DNA of 64,000 nt from Lepidostoma basale (taxonomy: Eukaryota; Arthropoda; Insecta; Trichoptera; Lepidostomatidae). Shown piece by piece: positions 19,795-29,245 of this stretch. Made by a program: the position numbers and the translations under genes. Each line of letters starts with the position of its first letter. Positions within the stretch are counted from its first letter, which is position 1. The stretch is taken from assembly GCA_022606425.2 (NCBI GenBank), contig JAHDVF020000067.1, forward strand, positions 930,001 to 994,000. Reading direction: 5' to 3'. The notes under the pieces were generated by a model. It was not told the origin of the DNA and searched no databases. It saw nothing but the letters and a program-made list of their open reading frames with translations.

Positions 19795-20095
19795 ATGATG
19801 GTGTTATAAACAAAATAATGAAATGATCATTAAGAAGGTTTGGATACATGGAAAGAATGAATGAAGTAAGAATGGTAAAACAATTATTTGTTAACGATGT
19901 AAACGGAACTAGAAAAAGAGGAAGACCGAGGTAAACGTGGCACCATCAAATAAATCAAATATTAAATGTCGGCCACGTGAGAAGTCAGAGAAATTGATGC
20001 GCGTGCATGACACGATGTATGAATGTTGAGGATGCGAGGTAAATTATCTTTATGCCTACCCCTTCGGGGAGCAGGCATGATGGATAGGAAGTTAT
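19795..20095 (+). mobile_element. RTE-N LINE 3' fragment
   Basis: The landmarks GGTTTGGATACATGGAAAGA, GTTAACGATGTAAACGGAAC, AATATTAAATGTCGGCCACG and TGCCTACCCCTTCGGGGAGC occur in order. Many frameshifts, and the tail is mutated. Confidence 0.75.
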
Positions 20096-20694
20096 TAGTT
20101 GGTTTTATTAATTCGAAAAACTATATTAAGTTTAGTGGTGGTCTTGGAGAAGCTTTAAGTATGTGATGTGCGCTTTTCTCCTCTATACCGATATGAGTAA
20201 ATATTGTAAATATAATATACGTTTAATTTTTAACACGCTATTTCTCATCTTTTCAATGTGGTCATACTAAAAATAATTATTTCTTCATGCACCAACGCTT
20301 AAGCGCATACGCGTTATCTTCTACGGAGCTTCAATGATCATTCCAGAATAATTGACAGCAACGTTATAATCTATTTTAGTACAGTGCGTTCGTTCAAAAA
20401 TGTCCTGGGAGAGAACCGCAGCCCCAGCTCGAGAGGGTTGGGCGACAGAGCGGCCCATAATTACATTAATATTGCATGGGTAATGTATGAGTTGGTGGTT
20501 TTATTTAATAAGCTTATTGCTTAAATTTAGTGCAAACTCCACCGCATACAAGCGTACATTAATTCCCTCTCTGCCCTACATCCTATGTGTTACACTATTT
20601 ACTATCGTAGCATGGTGGAATATTGTAACGTGCAATAGTATATAATAAAATCATGACGCAGAGTAACTCTGGCGAATCTAGATATATTCAAATA
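20096..20694. other. No recognisable feature
   Basis: Includes a GC-richer patch at 20400-20460 (GAGAACCGCAGCCCCAGCTC) of unknown origin. No ORF. Confidence 0.5.
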
Positions 20695-21058
20695 ATAAAG
20701 CTTAGAGCTGGCAAAAGAAGGATGAAATCAGGATAAATGCCATAAAAATGAGATGACTGAACGACGAAATGAGAAAAAAATGTAAGACAGATGATTGCAT
20801 CATAAGTAAAATAAAAAAAAAGGATCCCTGAGATGTTTTAGACGTATGGAATGATTGGATGATTAAAATGATGTGTTTAAACAGTTTGAGTAGAAAAATA
20901 AGCCGTGAAAGACCAAAGAAAGCATGGGACGACCAAATTAATCAAACACTTAAAGGGTGTGTAGAGAAAGTTCGAGAAGTAGGTATATCTGAACACAGCT
21001 GTATGGCGGTCCATCTTCTTTGCCTATCCCTTCGTTGAAATCGGGTGTTTATTTTGAT
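20695..21058 (+). mobile_element. Old RTE-N LINE 3' fragment
   Basis: Diverged but ordered landmarks: GCTGGCAAAAGAAGGATGAA, GATGATTGCATCATAAGTAA, CATGGGACGACCAAATTAAT, GCGGTCCATCTTCTTTGCC and CCCTTCG. Many substitutions make it older than the 12531 copy. It shares GCAGATGATTGCATC-type text with 42080. Confidence 0.7.
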
Positions 21059-21094
21059 AGATAGTTGAGGTATTAGTTTGATAAAACTCCATTA

Positions 21095-21192
21095 TTAATT
21101 TATAATAGTAAACACGATTGTTTAGTGGTTTTATTTGGATGGATGAATCAAAGTAAAAACACTAAACAATTGTGTTTACTATTATAAATTAA
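21095..21192. repeat. Foldback, 33-bp arms
   Basis: The arms 21095-21127 and 21160-21192 (TTAATTTATAATAGTAAACA...) are inverted copies with one mismatch around a 32-nt loop. No ORF. Confidence 0.9.
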
Positions 21193-21239
21193 GTGTGTAT
21201 TTTTCTTATAAATTTAGTCTTTTTGTCAGTTGTTATAAA

Positions 21240-21380
21240 ATATTTGTGTGTATGACACGATGTATGAATGTTGAGGAAGCGATTTGAGAAGTATGTCAGG
21301 AAAAAAAAGTGTGGCAGTCCAATCTTTCTCCCTACCCCTTCGGGGAGATGTGATGGTTAGATAGTTTGTTAGTTAGTTTA
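21240..21380 (+). mobile_element. RTE-N LINE 3' fragment
   Basis: Very short copy: GTATGACACGATGTATGAATG, TGTGGCAGTCCAATCTTTCT, CCCCTTCGGGGAGATGTGATGG-type terminus, then an imperfect (GTTA)n tail. Confidence 0.8.
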
Positions 21381-21843
21381 TCATATAAATATAACTTCAT
21401 TTTGTTCAATTATTGTAATTCGCTTGTTTGAATCTAGTTTAACTCCAATTTCGATTAACTAGTATGTACTGTTAACTCTTTTTATCATTTATACTTGTAG
21501 TACCATGTAATTAATTGGCTTCATTTTATTGTTTCTATGTGTTTTATTTATGTACTGTAATCACTCTTTGTTGAAATGTGAGAAATGATCGATCTCGGCT
21601 GATTTTTATGACGTCAAATATCTAGGTATAGGCGGAGGATAACATTTTCTCAAACCATGTACATAAAAGAGACGGGTTATATTGTTGATAATTAATGTCA
21701 GTTTAACAGTTCGCAAGATTGACAGAACGGTTAGCCGCGCTAATAAATATTGTTCATAAACCTGTCTAAAAAAAACAGCTCGAAAATACGTGTTAAATAT
21801 TCAGCATATCAGTGTACAAATTACGTAGGATAATAAGTTTTGG
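21381..21843. other. No recognisable feature
   Basis: AT-rich, no match to the repeats identified elsewhere. Confidence 0.5.
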
Positions 21844-21930
21844 TAAACTTAAGGCGTTAACACCGTGGAATTCCATAATTTCGATTTTTTTATGGATTAA
21901 TACACCGTTTTTCGAATTTTGAGTTTATGT

Positions 21931-21978
21931 TTCTCGACATGTTTCAAAGGCTTTACACCTTCATCATCAGGGGGAGAA
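21931..21978 (-). ncRNA. Hammerhead-like motif, left arm
   Basis: Minus strand: TTCTC, then CTGATGATGAAGG, a loop, CCTTTGAAACATGTC and GAGAA. TTCTC/GAGAA could form stem I and AAGG/CCTT stem II. CTGATGA and GAAA match the two hammerhead core strings, with TC as cleavage site. Two extra nucleotides between CTGATGA and stem II depart from the canonical fold. Confidence 0.4.
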
Positions 21979-22789
21979 CAATGTGAACTGTGAAAGGGTG
22001 TAATATATGTAAGGATTTTCAAAATTACGTGTGTTTTAATTTCTAATCAGAAAATTTTATCGAATTGGAACTGAAATTTTAAAGGCCACATGTTCAAATA
22101 TTTTTTTTTCTTTTTTAAAATATGAATGGTTTCTTAACTTAACCAATAGCTAGGGAGTCATAATTCACTTTCAACTATATTTCTCATATTTGTGTTTTTA
22201 GCTGGTACGATACATTTAGGTATTATATTATTAAAATTTCTCTTGTTGTAAGGATCTTTGCCGTCACAAATTAAATTTTATGTTTTTAACTGCTTTGGAC
22301 TATTATTACGTACCGGGGCACAAAACTTATGTAATACTTTTTAAATTGTTTTGCCATTTATTTCGTTCAATCATAAAAACCGTGTGACAGATCTTTTGTT
22401 TGAAAATTCTATTGTGTAAAAGTATTTTTTCAACTTGTGTCAATGTCCATTTGCTTTGTCTTAAAATATAACTGTCCTTTACTAAATCAATGGTTTTAGA
22501 ACAATAAAAAACTCAACAGAAAACTTCAATCTAAAAAATCCATTCAAAATTTAACCCATTGATACTTCTATTGCTATGTCCGTGAGACTCTGCCTAAGTT
22601 AACACATGTTATATATTTCTTCTCTATTCGCCATAACTTTATGTTAAATGTATTTTTTATATACTTTGTATACAATACACATTTTATTTCAACACACACA
22701 AACAAAGTGTGTGTCGCATACGTGTTTTATACAGGTATATTTCTAGGTTCTTGCACTCATTTTGTAATAATTTTGGTAAGTTTATATCG

Positions 22790-22833
22790 TTCTCCCGATG
22801 ATGAAGGTGTAAGCCTTCGAAACATGTCGAGAA
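22790..22833 (+). ncRNA. Hammerhead-like motif, right arm
   Basis: TTCTC, GATGATGAAGG, CCTTCGAAACATGTC, GAGAA. It has the same layout as the left arm, but the C of CTGATGA is lost (CCGATGATGA), so catalysis is unlikely for this copy. Confidence 0.35.
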
Positions 22834-22921
22834 AAATAAACGCAAAAGTGAAAAATAGAGTGTTTTCATTCATAAAAAATTCGTCATTATGGAATTCCAC
22901 AGTGTTAACGCCTTAAGTTTA

Positions 22922-23709
22922 TCTTAAATCAATTTATGTATTGTTTAAATTCGTGCATCGAAGAAAGAAAAAAAGATATATGCAATTAAAAAAGTTTTTC
23001 AAAAATACAAAATGTTTTTATTTATTTATAAAATGTGAATCCACAACACAAATTGAAGGCGAATATAGAAGAAAAGGCTAAGTAATTGTAGATAAAGTTC
23101 GAGAAAGCCTTATCTACAGCATTCATCCCTAGGCTACTTCAAACCTATTGGATTAGTATTTCCGCATTTCGATTGTTTTCACTATTTGGTCCTGTAAAAA
23201 CGTTAAATAGAGTACTTATCGAATTTCACTGTAATCAGCCTCCTGCAAATCTGCCTCTGCAAGTTTTGTACCTGGTGCAACTTGTTACTTGCGAAATGTT
23301 AACAAAGTGAAGGGCATTTATGTGAAAGTTTCCTTGTAAGTTGACGCTTTTCTTAACAATATTAAATATATTATACTACACAGGTGTTCAAGTTAAATGT
23401 TTTAACAGGTTGATAGAGGACGTATAACTGAACTAGTAAAGAGATTGTAATCTAAATGTTTAAACGTAAACAAGCCATATAAACCAATTAAACGCCACAC
23501 GCAAGAGATTTTTAAAATGTTAATAATACCGGTGAAAAACCTCTTAGATTCAGAAGAATAAGAAAATCCAATAGTATTTTGACGGCAAGTTAAATATATA
23601 TTTTCTAAAGCTTCATGAATTTCAAAAGTTTTTTGTTCATCATAACTCACTCAATCAAAATTCCAGTACGATCATTTGCGACCCCCAAATGTCAACTATT
23701 ACATACATA
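22922..23709. other. No recognised feature
   Basis: AT-rich. A minus ORF at 23402-23650 (82 aa, EIHEALENIYLTCRQNTIGF...) matches nothing I know. Confidence 0.45.
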
Positions 23710-23880
23710 AAAAAAAGGTACTTACTTATCAGCCGTTTGTCGTCCACTGCTGAATGAAAGCCTCTTCCAATGCACTTCATATCCTTCATTCCCTAGCCAT
23801 CGTCCCTCTCATCCATCCAGGTCCAATAATCCTTATAACATCGTCGGTCCAGTGGGCAGCCTGATTAGGTGATTAGTCCA
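23710..23880 (-). mobile_element. LINE C-terminal fragment (LEWRPR lineage)
   Basis: Minus reading: QAAHWTDDVIRIIGPGWMRE, then HWKRLSFSSGRQTADK. It corresponds to RWTDDIxRVAGxxWMRxAxDR and the QQW end of the lineage at 9859. Confidence 0.65.
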
Positions 23881-24004
23881 AAAACTAAAAAATGATAAAA
23901 TGTATATTATGTAACAAACTATTATATTAAACCACATTCAAACAATTTTTGTTTTTTATCTTTTGTATCCTGAAAATAATTTAAAAAAACTACATGTTAA
24001 ATGG

Positions 24005-24152
24005 TTTATACGAATGAAAACATCTGTTTTCGAGAAGCTTTATTATATTTTATGAGAAATATTTTTGCCCCTTGCTAAAGCATCATCAAATAATACACTC
24101 AAACAATTGAAATTGCCTAAAAGTAAGGCAAAACATGTATTTTTCATAAAAT
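24005..24152. mobile_element. MITE, family A copy 4
   Basis: ATACGAATGAAAACATCTG, AGAAGCTTTATTATATTTTA and GAGAAATATTTTTGCCCC on the left are mirrored by AGGCAAAACATGTATTTTTC on the right. It lies immediately upstream of an RTE-N copy. Confidence 0.7.
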
Positions 24153-24154
24153 AT

Positions 24155-24685
24155 ATTACATGTGGGGTTCTTGTGCTGACCTTTATGTATGGAAGTGAAG
24201 CATGGAACTGGCAAAAGAAGGATGAAAGTAGAATAAATGCAGTAGAAATGAAATCTCTAAGACAAATGTGTGGCAAATCTGTATATAATAGAGTGTCAAA
24301 AGCAAGTATAAGAAGTGAATGTGGTGCGAATGAAAGTGTTATGAACAAAATAATGAAAGAGTCACTGAGATGGTTTGGACACATGGAAAGAATGAGTAAA
24401 GACAGAATGGTAAAGAAGGTACATATATGTAAACGGCGTGAACGGAGCTAGAAATAGAGGAAGGCCGAGGGAAACGTGGCACGATCAAATCAATCAAATA
24501 TTAAATGTCGGTCACGTGAGGAGTCGGAGAAATCGACGCGTCGACACGTCGCGACGTGCGTGCATGACAAGATGTATGAATGTTGAGGAACGAGAGACGT
24601 ATGTCAGGACAGAATATTGTGGCGTTCCATTATTTCTGCCTATCGGGAGACGGCGTGATGGTAAGTTAGTTAGTTCACTCGTATT
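24155..24685 (+). mobile_element. RTE-N LINE 3' fragment
   Basis: Readings LTFMYGSEAWNWQKKDESRI, NAVEMKSLRQMCGKSVYNR, SECGANESVMNKIMKESLRW, FGHMERMSKDRMVKK. After a frameshift at ~24430: NGARNRGRPRETWHDQINQI. It ends GGCGTGATGGTAAGTTAGTTAG. It contains a local duplication (GACGCGTCGACACGTCGCGACG) near 24535. This copy gives the uninterrupted form of the site hit by the LINE at 44490. Confidence 0.85.
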
Positions 24686-24724
24686 AATTTAAAATAAGCA
24701 ACTTTTCATTTCTTTTACTTCTTG

Positions 24725-24945
24725 TTGTTCCTCTCCTATCAGAGGTTGGACGGCATCATGGCTATTTCTAGAATGTTGATACATTGATACAGCAACTCTA
24801 AAAAGGGATATTGTGGTGCTTCTGAACCAATTTTGACGGTTTTCAAGCCAGGATTTTTAATTTTATATTGAACAATCAGTTGCAGCACTTCGAATATTTC
24901 GTTTCTCATAATGTGCTAGAAGTATTCCGGTTTCCTGCCCTTTTT
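24725..24945 (-). mobile_element. LINE C-terminal fragment
   Basis: Minus reading: WLENRQNWFRSTTISLFRVA, VSMYQHSRNSHDAVQPLIGE. This fits the SWLxNLRxWFxxxxxxLFRAAVSK end of an insect LINE RT. Flanks are degenerate. Confidence 0.6.
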
Positions 24946-24954
24946 TGTGTTTAT

Positions 24955-25502
24955 AACTAACTAACTAACTTACTAACCATCACGCCGTCTCCCCGAAGAA
25001 CTGCCACACTTTTCTTTCCTGACATATTTCTCTCGCTTCCTCAACATTCATACATCGTGTCATGCACGCGCGTCGATTTCTCTGACTCCTCACATGACCG
25101 ACATTCAATATTTGATTTATTTGATCGTGCCACGTTTTCCTCGGTCTTTCTCTATTTCTAGTTCTATTTACATCGTTAACATATAATTTTTTCACCATTC
25201 TTTTTACATTCATTCTTTCCATATGTCCAAACCATCTTAATGATCCTTTCATTATTTTGTTCATGACACCATCATTCGCACCGCATTCACTTCTTATATT
25301 TTCATTTGACACTATCATACACAGAGTATCCACACATTCGTCTAAGAGATCTCATTTCTACTGCATTTATTCTACTTTCATCCTTCTTTTGCCAGTTCCA
25401 TGCTTCGCTTCCATACATAAGGGTCGGTAGAAGAACACCATTGTGTACTGCAATTCTAGCTTTTTTGGATAGGTTTTTGTTTGCGATGACAAATTTAAGT
25501 TG
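24955..25502 (-). mobile_element. RTE-N LINE 3' fragment, long copy
   Basis: Starts (5') at 25502 with LKFVIANKNLSKKARIAVHN and GVLLPTLMYGSEAWNWQKKD, then continues through SECGANDGVMNKIMKGSLRW, RMVKKLYVNDVNRTRNRERP and RACMTRCMNVEEAREICQER. It ends in the (GTTA)n tail (TAACTAACTAACTTACTAACC at 24956-24976). There is a frameshift near 25325, and a deletion removes part of the terminal AYPF segment. Confidence 0.85.
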
Positions 25503-26547
25503 ATGACTTCTTTAAATTTAAAATCATTTTTTTAATGAAAATCCTTTTACTTTGTGCCATAAAAACCTAAAATATAATGTTGAGTGCGTTAGAAAACTTT
25601 CATTCATACAGTATGCAAAGTTTAAATTATCCTCGTAGATAAGTTTGAATAGTTACTGGAGAAAGTTAAAAAGCTCCCCGGAGTCAATGTTATTAAGTGT
25701 TGCATGGGAATAACCGAAACGTTCCATTTTTCTGTGTGGACCATTTAACAATTCACGGCGCAATATGTATTCTAGCCGAAAGTTGGACCCGTTTGTTGAA
25801 CTCACAAGAGCTGATTGACCGAATACATAGAATATTCTTTCGTGAAATAGCTTTGACACATTTTTACGGATAGTTCAGTGTTATACTGGAGCAAGTCAAA
25901 AACAAGCGCTTTTCAATTATTGTCTAAAAATGCTAGTTAGTTTATCTTGACAACTTAAATTGTTGAATGGGATGTAAGGGACATATGAGGGTATTAGTTA
26001 CAAACCTGTCAAACTCCATCATTAGATGTTTTGAGTAAATCGCAAAAACTGATACTCTAATAAAATGCGCTTTTTACGACATTTATTTTTTTCATCTCAA
26101 CCAGTTAGTATTTTAAAAGTAATCAGCCATGAAATAGTCATCATTATGTTGATAATGAAAGAAAAATAATGAATTTCATTTTGGAGTTTGCCAGCTTTGC
26201 AACACTCAAGTGGAGGTTGCCATGTTTGCAACAAACCCTATATTTTAATTGCAAAATTCTTCAGAATGAAGCCGAATATGAAACTGAAAATCAATAAAAA
26301 TTGAGTTGAAATGTATTATGAATAAGACCCAATTCATATCTCACTTTTGATTGTTGGTAGAGTTTGCCGGGTTTGCAAATAATACCCTCATATTCACAAA
26401 ATACCATAAAGCTTTATGTATGATTGTAAAAATAATGTACATAAATTTGTATCTAAAACTACTTTTGAAACAATTTTACTTATTTTTACACCACTTTATT
26501 TTTTATCGATTCAACCGGTTTAATACAAATTGCTTTTAGCTTGTTTT
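25503..26547. other. No recognised gene
   Basis: A minus ORF at 25653-25859 (68 aa, RIFYVFGQSALVSSTNGSNF...) has no family resemblance I can name. GAGTTTGCCAGCTTTGCAA (26176) and GAGTTTGCCGGGTTTGCAA (26359) look like a dispersed ~180-bp duplication. Confidence 0.45.
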
Positions 26548-26600
26548 GTAACTCTGAGGAAGCGGTGGCTGGAACGAAACCGGTTGGTTTGAATTGAAAT
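26548..26600 (+). repeat. CTGAGGA-hairpin-GAAACCGG module
   Basis: CTCTGAGGAAGCGGTGGCTGG followed by AACGAAACCGGTTGG. It has the same order as the other modules: CTGAGGA, a GC-rich element, GAAA, the CCGG palindrome, TT. Confidence 0.4.
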
Positions 26601-26637
26601 AAAATTGTGTAAAAACAGGTATAAATGTTTTTTTTTT

Positions 26638-27010
26638 ATATACAACACTCGTATTTATTAAAAAAGAAAAATTAAATATCAAACATGTTTAGGAATAATC
26701 AGCCCTTCATCAGTAATATTATATAAATATTTAAAATAATATAATATAAATTTTTTTACAAATATGGTCAGTTTTGACAGATGTCTTTTGATTTTTTTGG
26801 ATAAATTATTATTATGAATTTTAAACTATTGATAATATATATTAGAACAAAAGCATAAACGTTCCAAAATATTTAATTTTAACATCTGTCAAAACTGATC
26901 ATATTTGTAAACAATTTTATAATATTTTAAATATTTATATAATATCACTGATGAAGTCCGAAACATGTTTGATATTTTAAAAAAAATTAATAAATGTGAG
27001 TATTGTATAC
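26638..27010. mobile_element. Foldback element with ~130-150 bp arms
   Basis: 26638-26793 and 26881-27010 are inverted repeats (ATACAACACTCGTATTTATT with AATAAATGTGAGTATTGTAT; ATATCAAACATGTTT with AAACATGTTTGATATT; TCAGTTTTGACAGATGT with ACATCTGTCAAAACTGA). CTGATGAAG occurs near GAAACATGTTTG in the right arm. No ORF. Confidence 0.85.
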
Positions 27011-27275
27011 AAAGTTTATAAAAAAAGTAAAATTAAACATCTACAATACAAAAATATGGCGGACATAGAAGTAACAGGTAAAAATGTTTTTATTTATTTA
27101 AATAATGCCATACCAAAAAATTTGTGCTTCATACGAAAGTAATAAATATTTTGATAATGATACTAAATAAAAATTTATTTAAATTTAAAATTGATTTACA
27201 CGACCTCGACGATTTTTTCTGGTGGATTTTACTATTCATATAACACAATTCTGAAAATCCGCTAAATAATCTTAA

Positions 27276-27283
27276 CTATACAA
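27276..27283. repeat. Target site copy 1 (CTATACAA)
   Basis: The same 8 bp occur at 29238-29245 and 31183-31190, between and outside the two tandem elements. Confidence 0.85.
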
Positions 27284-29237
27284 TAGGCCGGGCCGAAATG
27301 ATTTTTTATGCATTATACGATTCTAATAGTGAAAATATGGTGCCAAATGATATCAAAATTACGTATGTAAAATATTTTTTGAATTGAGTATAAACTTCTG
27401 TCTCCGAATTGGCCTCAAAGTTTAAGAAAATGGCTATTTTTGACCTGTTTTATAGCTGGCATTAATATTACACAGAATTGATATTATATTTTTATTTTAA
27501 TATTTTCCTGCTTAATATGAAGCACTTTGCATAATAAAATCAAAAAAATAATTATTTTGAAAACCAGTGACCAGTAGTCGGGGTGGGGGGTGCACCTAAT
27601 TTCACGCGTGCACAGACTTGTGACCTCGAGCTAGTAGTCAGTATTGCTCCAAGGGAGGTTGTGTTTGGGGATGTTGTCATAATGAATCGAACTCGAAAAT
27701 TGTTTAAATGTGCTGTGCTTGGTGAATATTGTGAAATTGAAGACAATATATTACCAACAAATGAGGATGTAAAGAAATTTTTCGAGTGGGTAAGAAATAA
27801 TTTAACAACTACGAAAAAACACCAACCATTTACGTCATAGCTGATATTGTAATAAACAAAATCGAAGAAATATGGAGAAGAGCTTCAATTCCTACAGTGA
27901 TGCATACAAGAGTTGTACAAATGATAAAATCTAATCATTCTAAGTATAAAAATCTTATCAAATCTCACCCGAAGATATCGAAAAAAACTAGAAGAATTTC
28001 ATCGTAGTGGTAAATTTCTTTTTGATATTTCGCTCAGTAAATGTAAAGAAATTAATCAATGTTCCTGTCCCAGAGATCGCTAGGTACCCTTGCAAGATCA
28101 GAGCTTTCTAACGGACCAGCGAACATCCAGAAAAATGAGTATTGGAAATACAGATATAATTGTAACGAAACAATTACAAAACAATGATTTGTTTGCTTGC
28201 TACATATGAATGAACTACCATTTAGGCATTTGTTTGAATATATTGATGGCGCTACATCAGGTCCACGTACTTTTACAGGCCAAATAGGGAAGGAACTTGA
28301 AAGATGCGTAGAAAAACCTGTAGTTAGTTTTATAAAAATCAGTACAGAAATGCCTGAATTATCAGTCTATATATTTATCGAAGTCTATATATATACCTAG
28401 TCAAGATATTTATCGGATGACCTTAATATTGTAGTTGATCCTATGACACGGAGAAAAAGCTACTTTGCTCATCCAGAAAACTTACTGATAGCTATGTTAA
28501 CAGATCCTCAAAAGCATATAAAAGAACTAGCTCCACGCAGAATTCTAAAAGCTCGTACTATGCGAGGTAATAAAGTCAGACTATTTCAAGTTCCAATTAT
28601 GAACGTTAATGCCACAGACTACTACGATCTTATAAATTGGCAGCAAAATATTACTGAACCACCAATACTTCAACAAATTTCTGACGAAGATCTTCAGATG
28701 TTCATAGCACAAGGTAGTGAGGGTGAACTACTTCTTCTACGTTTGCCCTGTCATACACAAGCAGTCGAAAGAGCCGTGAAGAATGTAACAGAAGCCTCAG
28801 CAACTTTGTGTTGCAACAGCAATTGAAAACAGCAAGAGAAGGATTCACTAAAGCGAAAATAGCGTCTCGCAGTAATATGCCAACATTTGAAATTAAAAAG
28901 GATTTTGTAGTAACTAATTAGTTGTAAAATTTTCTTTGAATTTAAATTTCTAAAAACTTTTTTTCTCTTAAATACATTATGATCTGCCTTGAACTTTTGT
29001 TTTATTTTGATAATAGATGAAAATAATCCAGTAACATTCCAGTTTGACAAAATATATTAAAATGCTTTTTTTTCTTAAATTTCTATGGTTTCCATGTCAA
29101 TTCGGAGACAGAAGATGATATCTAACTGTAATGAAACTTTATATATGATTAAAACACGTCATTTAGCAACCTTTTTTCACTATTAGAATTCGATACATTG
29201 TAATTATTTTTCCCCCATACAAAAATGACCCACCCTA
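27284..29237 (+). mobile_element. TIR element, tandem copy 1 (1954 bp)
   Basis: Begins TAGGCCGGGCCGAAATGA and ends CAAAAATGACCCACCCTA. The termini form imperfect long inverted repeats: GATTCTAATAGTGAAAA near 27322 with TTTTCACTATTAGAATTC near 29183, and TCTGTCTCCGAATTG at 27400 with CAATTCGGAGACAGA at 29099. An 8-bp direct repeat flanks it, as for hAT, P or Merlin-type transposons. The TAGGG-type terminus would fit hAT, but the protein does not look like hAT. The internal protein frame is broken. Confidence 0.85.
27681..28921 (+). pseudogene. Decayed transposon protein (putative transposase)
   Basis: Readable blocks in order, in shifting frames: NRTRKLFKCAVLGEYCEIED, VINKIEEIWRRASIPTVMHT, KCKEINQCSCPRDR then TAG, SFLTDQRTSRKMSIGNTDII, MNELPFRHLFEYIDGATSGP, ENLLIAMLTDPQKHIKELAP, KVRLFQVPIMNVNATDYYDL, INWQQNITEPPILQQISDED, LPCHTQAVERAVKNVTEAS and MPTFEIKKDFVVTN. 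The CPRD cysteine cluster may bind metal, and the CHTQxVER block could hold catalytic residues; both are guesses. I do not recognise the family by name. At least four frameshifts plus a stop make it non-coding. Confidence 0.65.
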
Positions 29238-29245
29238 CTATACAA
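29238..29245. repeat. Target site copy 2, shared by both tandem elements
   Basis: CTATACAA between the last base of copy 1 and the first base of copy 2. Confidence 0.85.

Larger units (their letters stand above)
21844..22921. mobile_element. Non-autonomous long-TIR element (1078 bp)
   Basis: The ends are ~140-bp imperfect inverted repeats beginning TAAACTTAAGGCGTTAACAC. A TA-type target is possible (TA inside both flanks). Each arm carries a hairpin-GAAACATGTCGAG module: 21931-21978 on the minus strand, with an intact CTGATGA, and 22790-22833 on the plus strand. No transposase is encoded. Short ORFs running through the right arm are incidental. A second copy of the left arm is at 48898. Confidence 0.85.

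Noticed and set aside
22641..22916. 91-aa ORF inside the long-TIR element as a possible transposase
   Set aside because: Its second half is the TIR arm itself and no catalytic motif is present.
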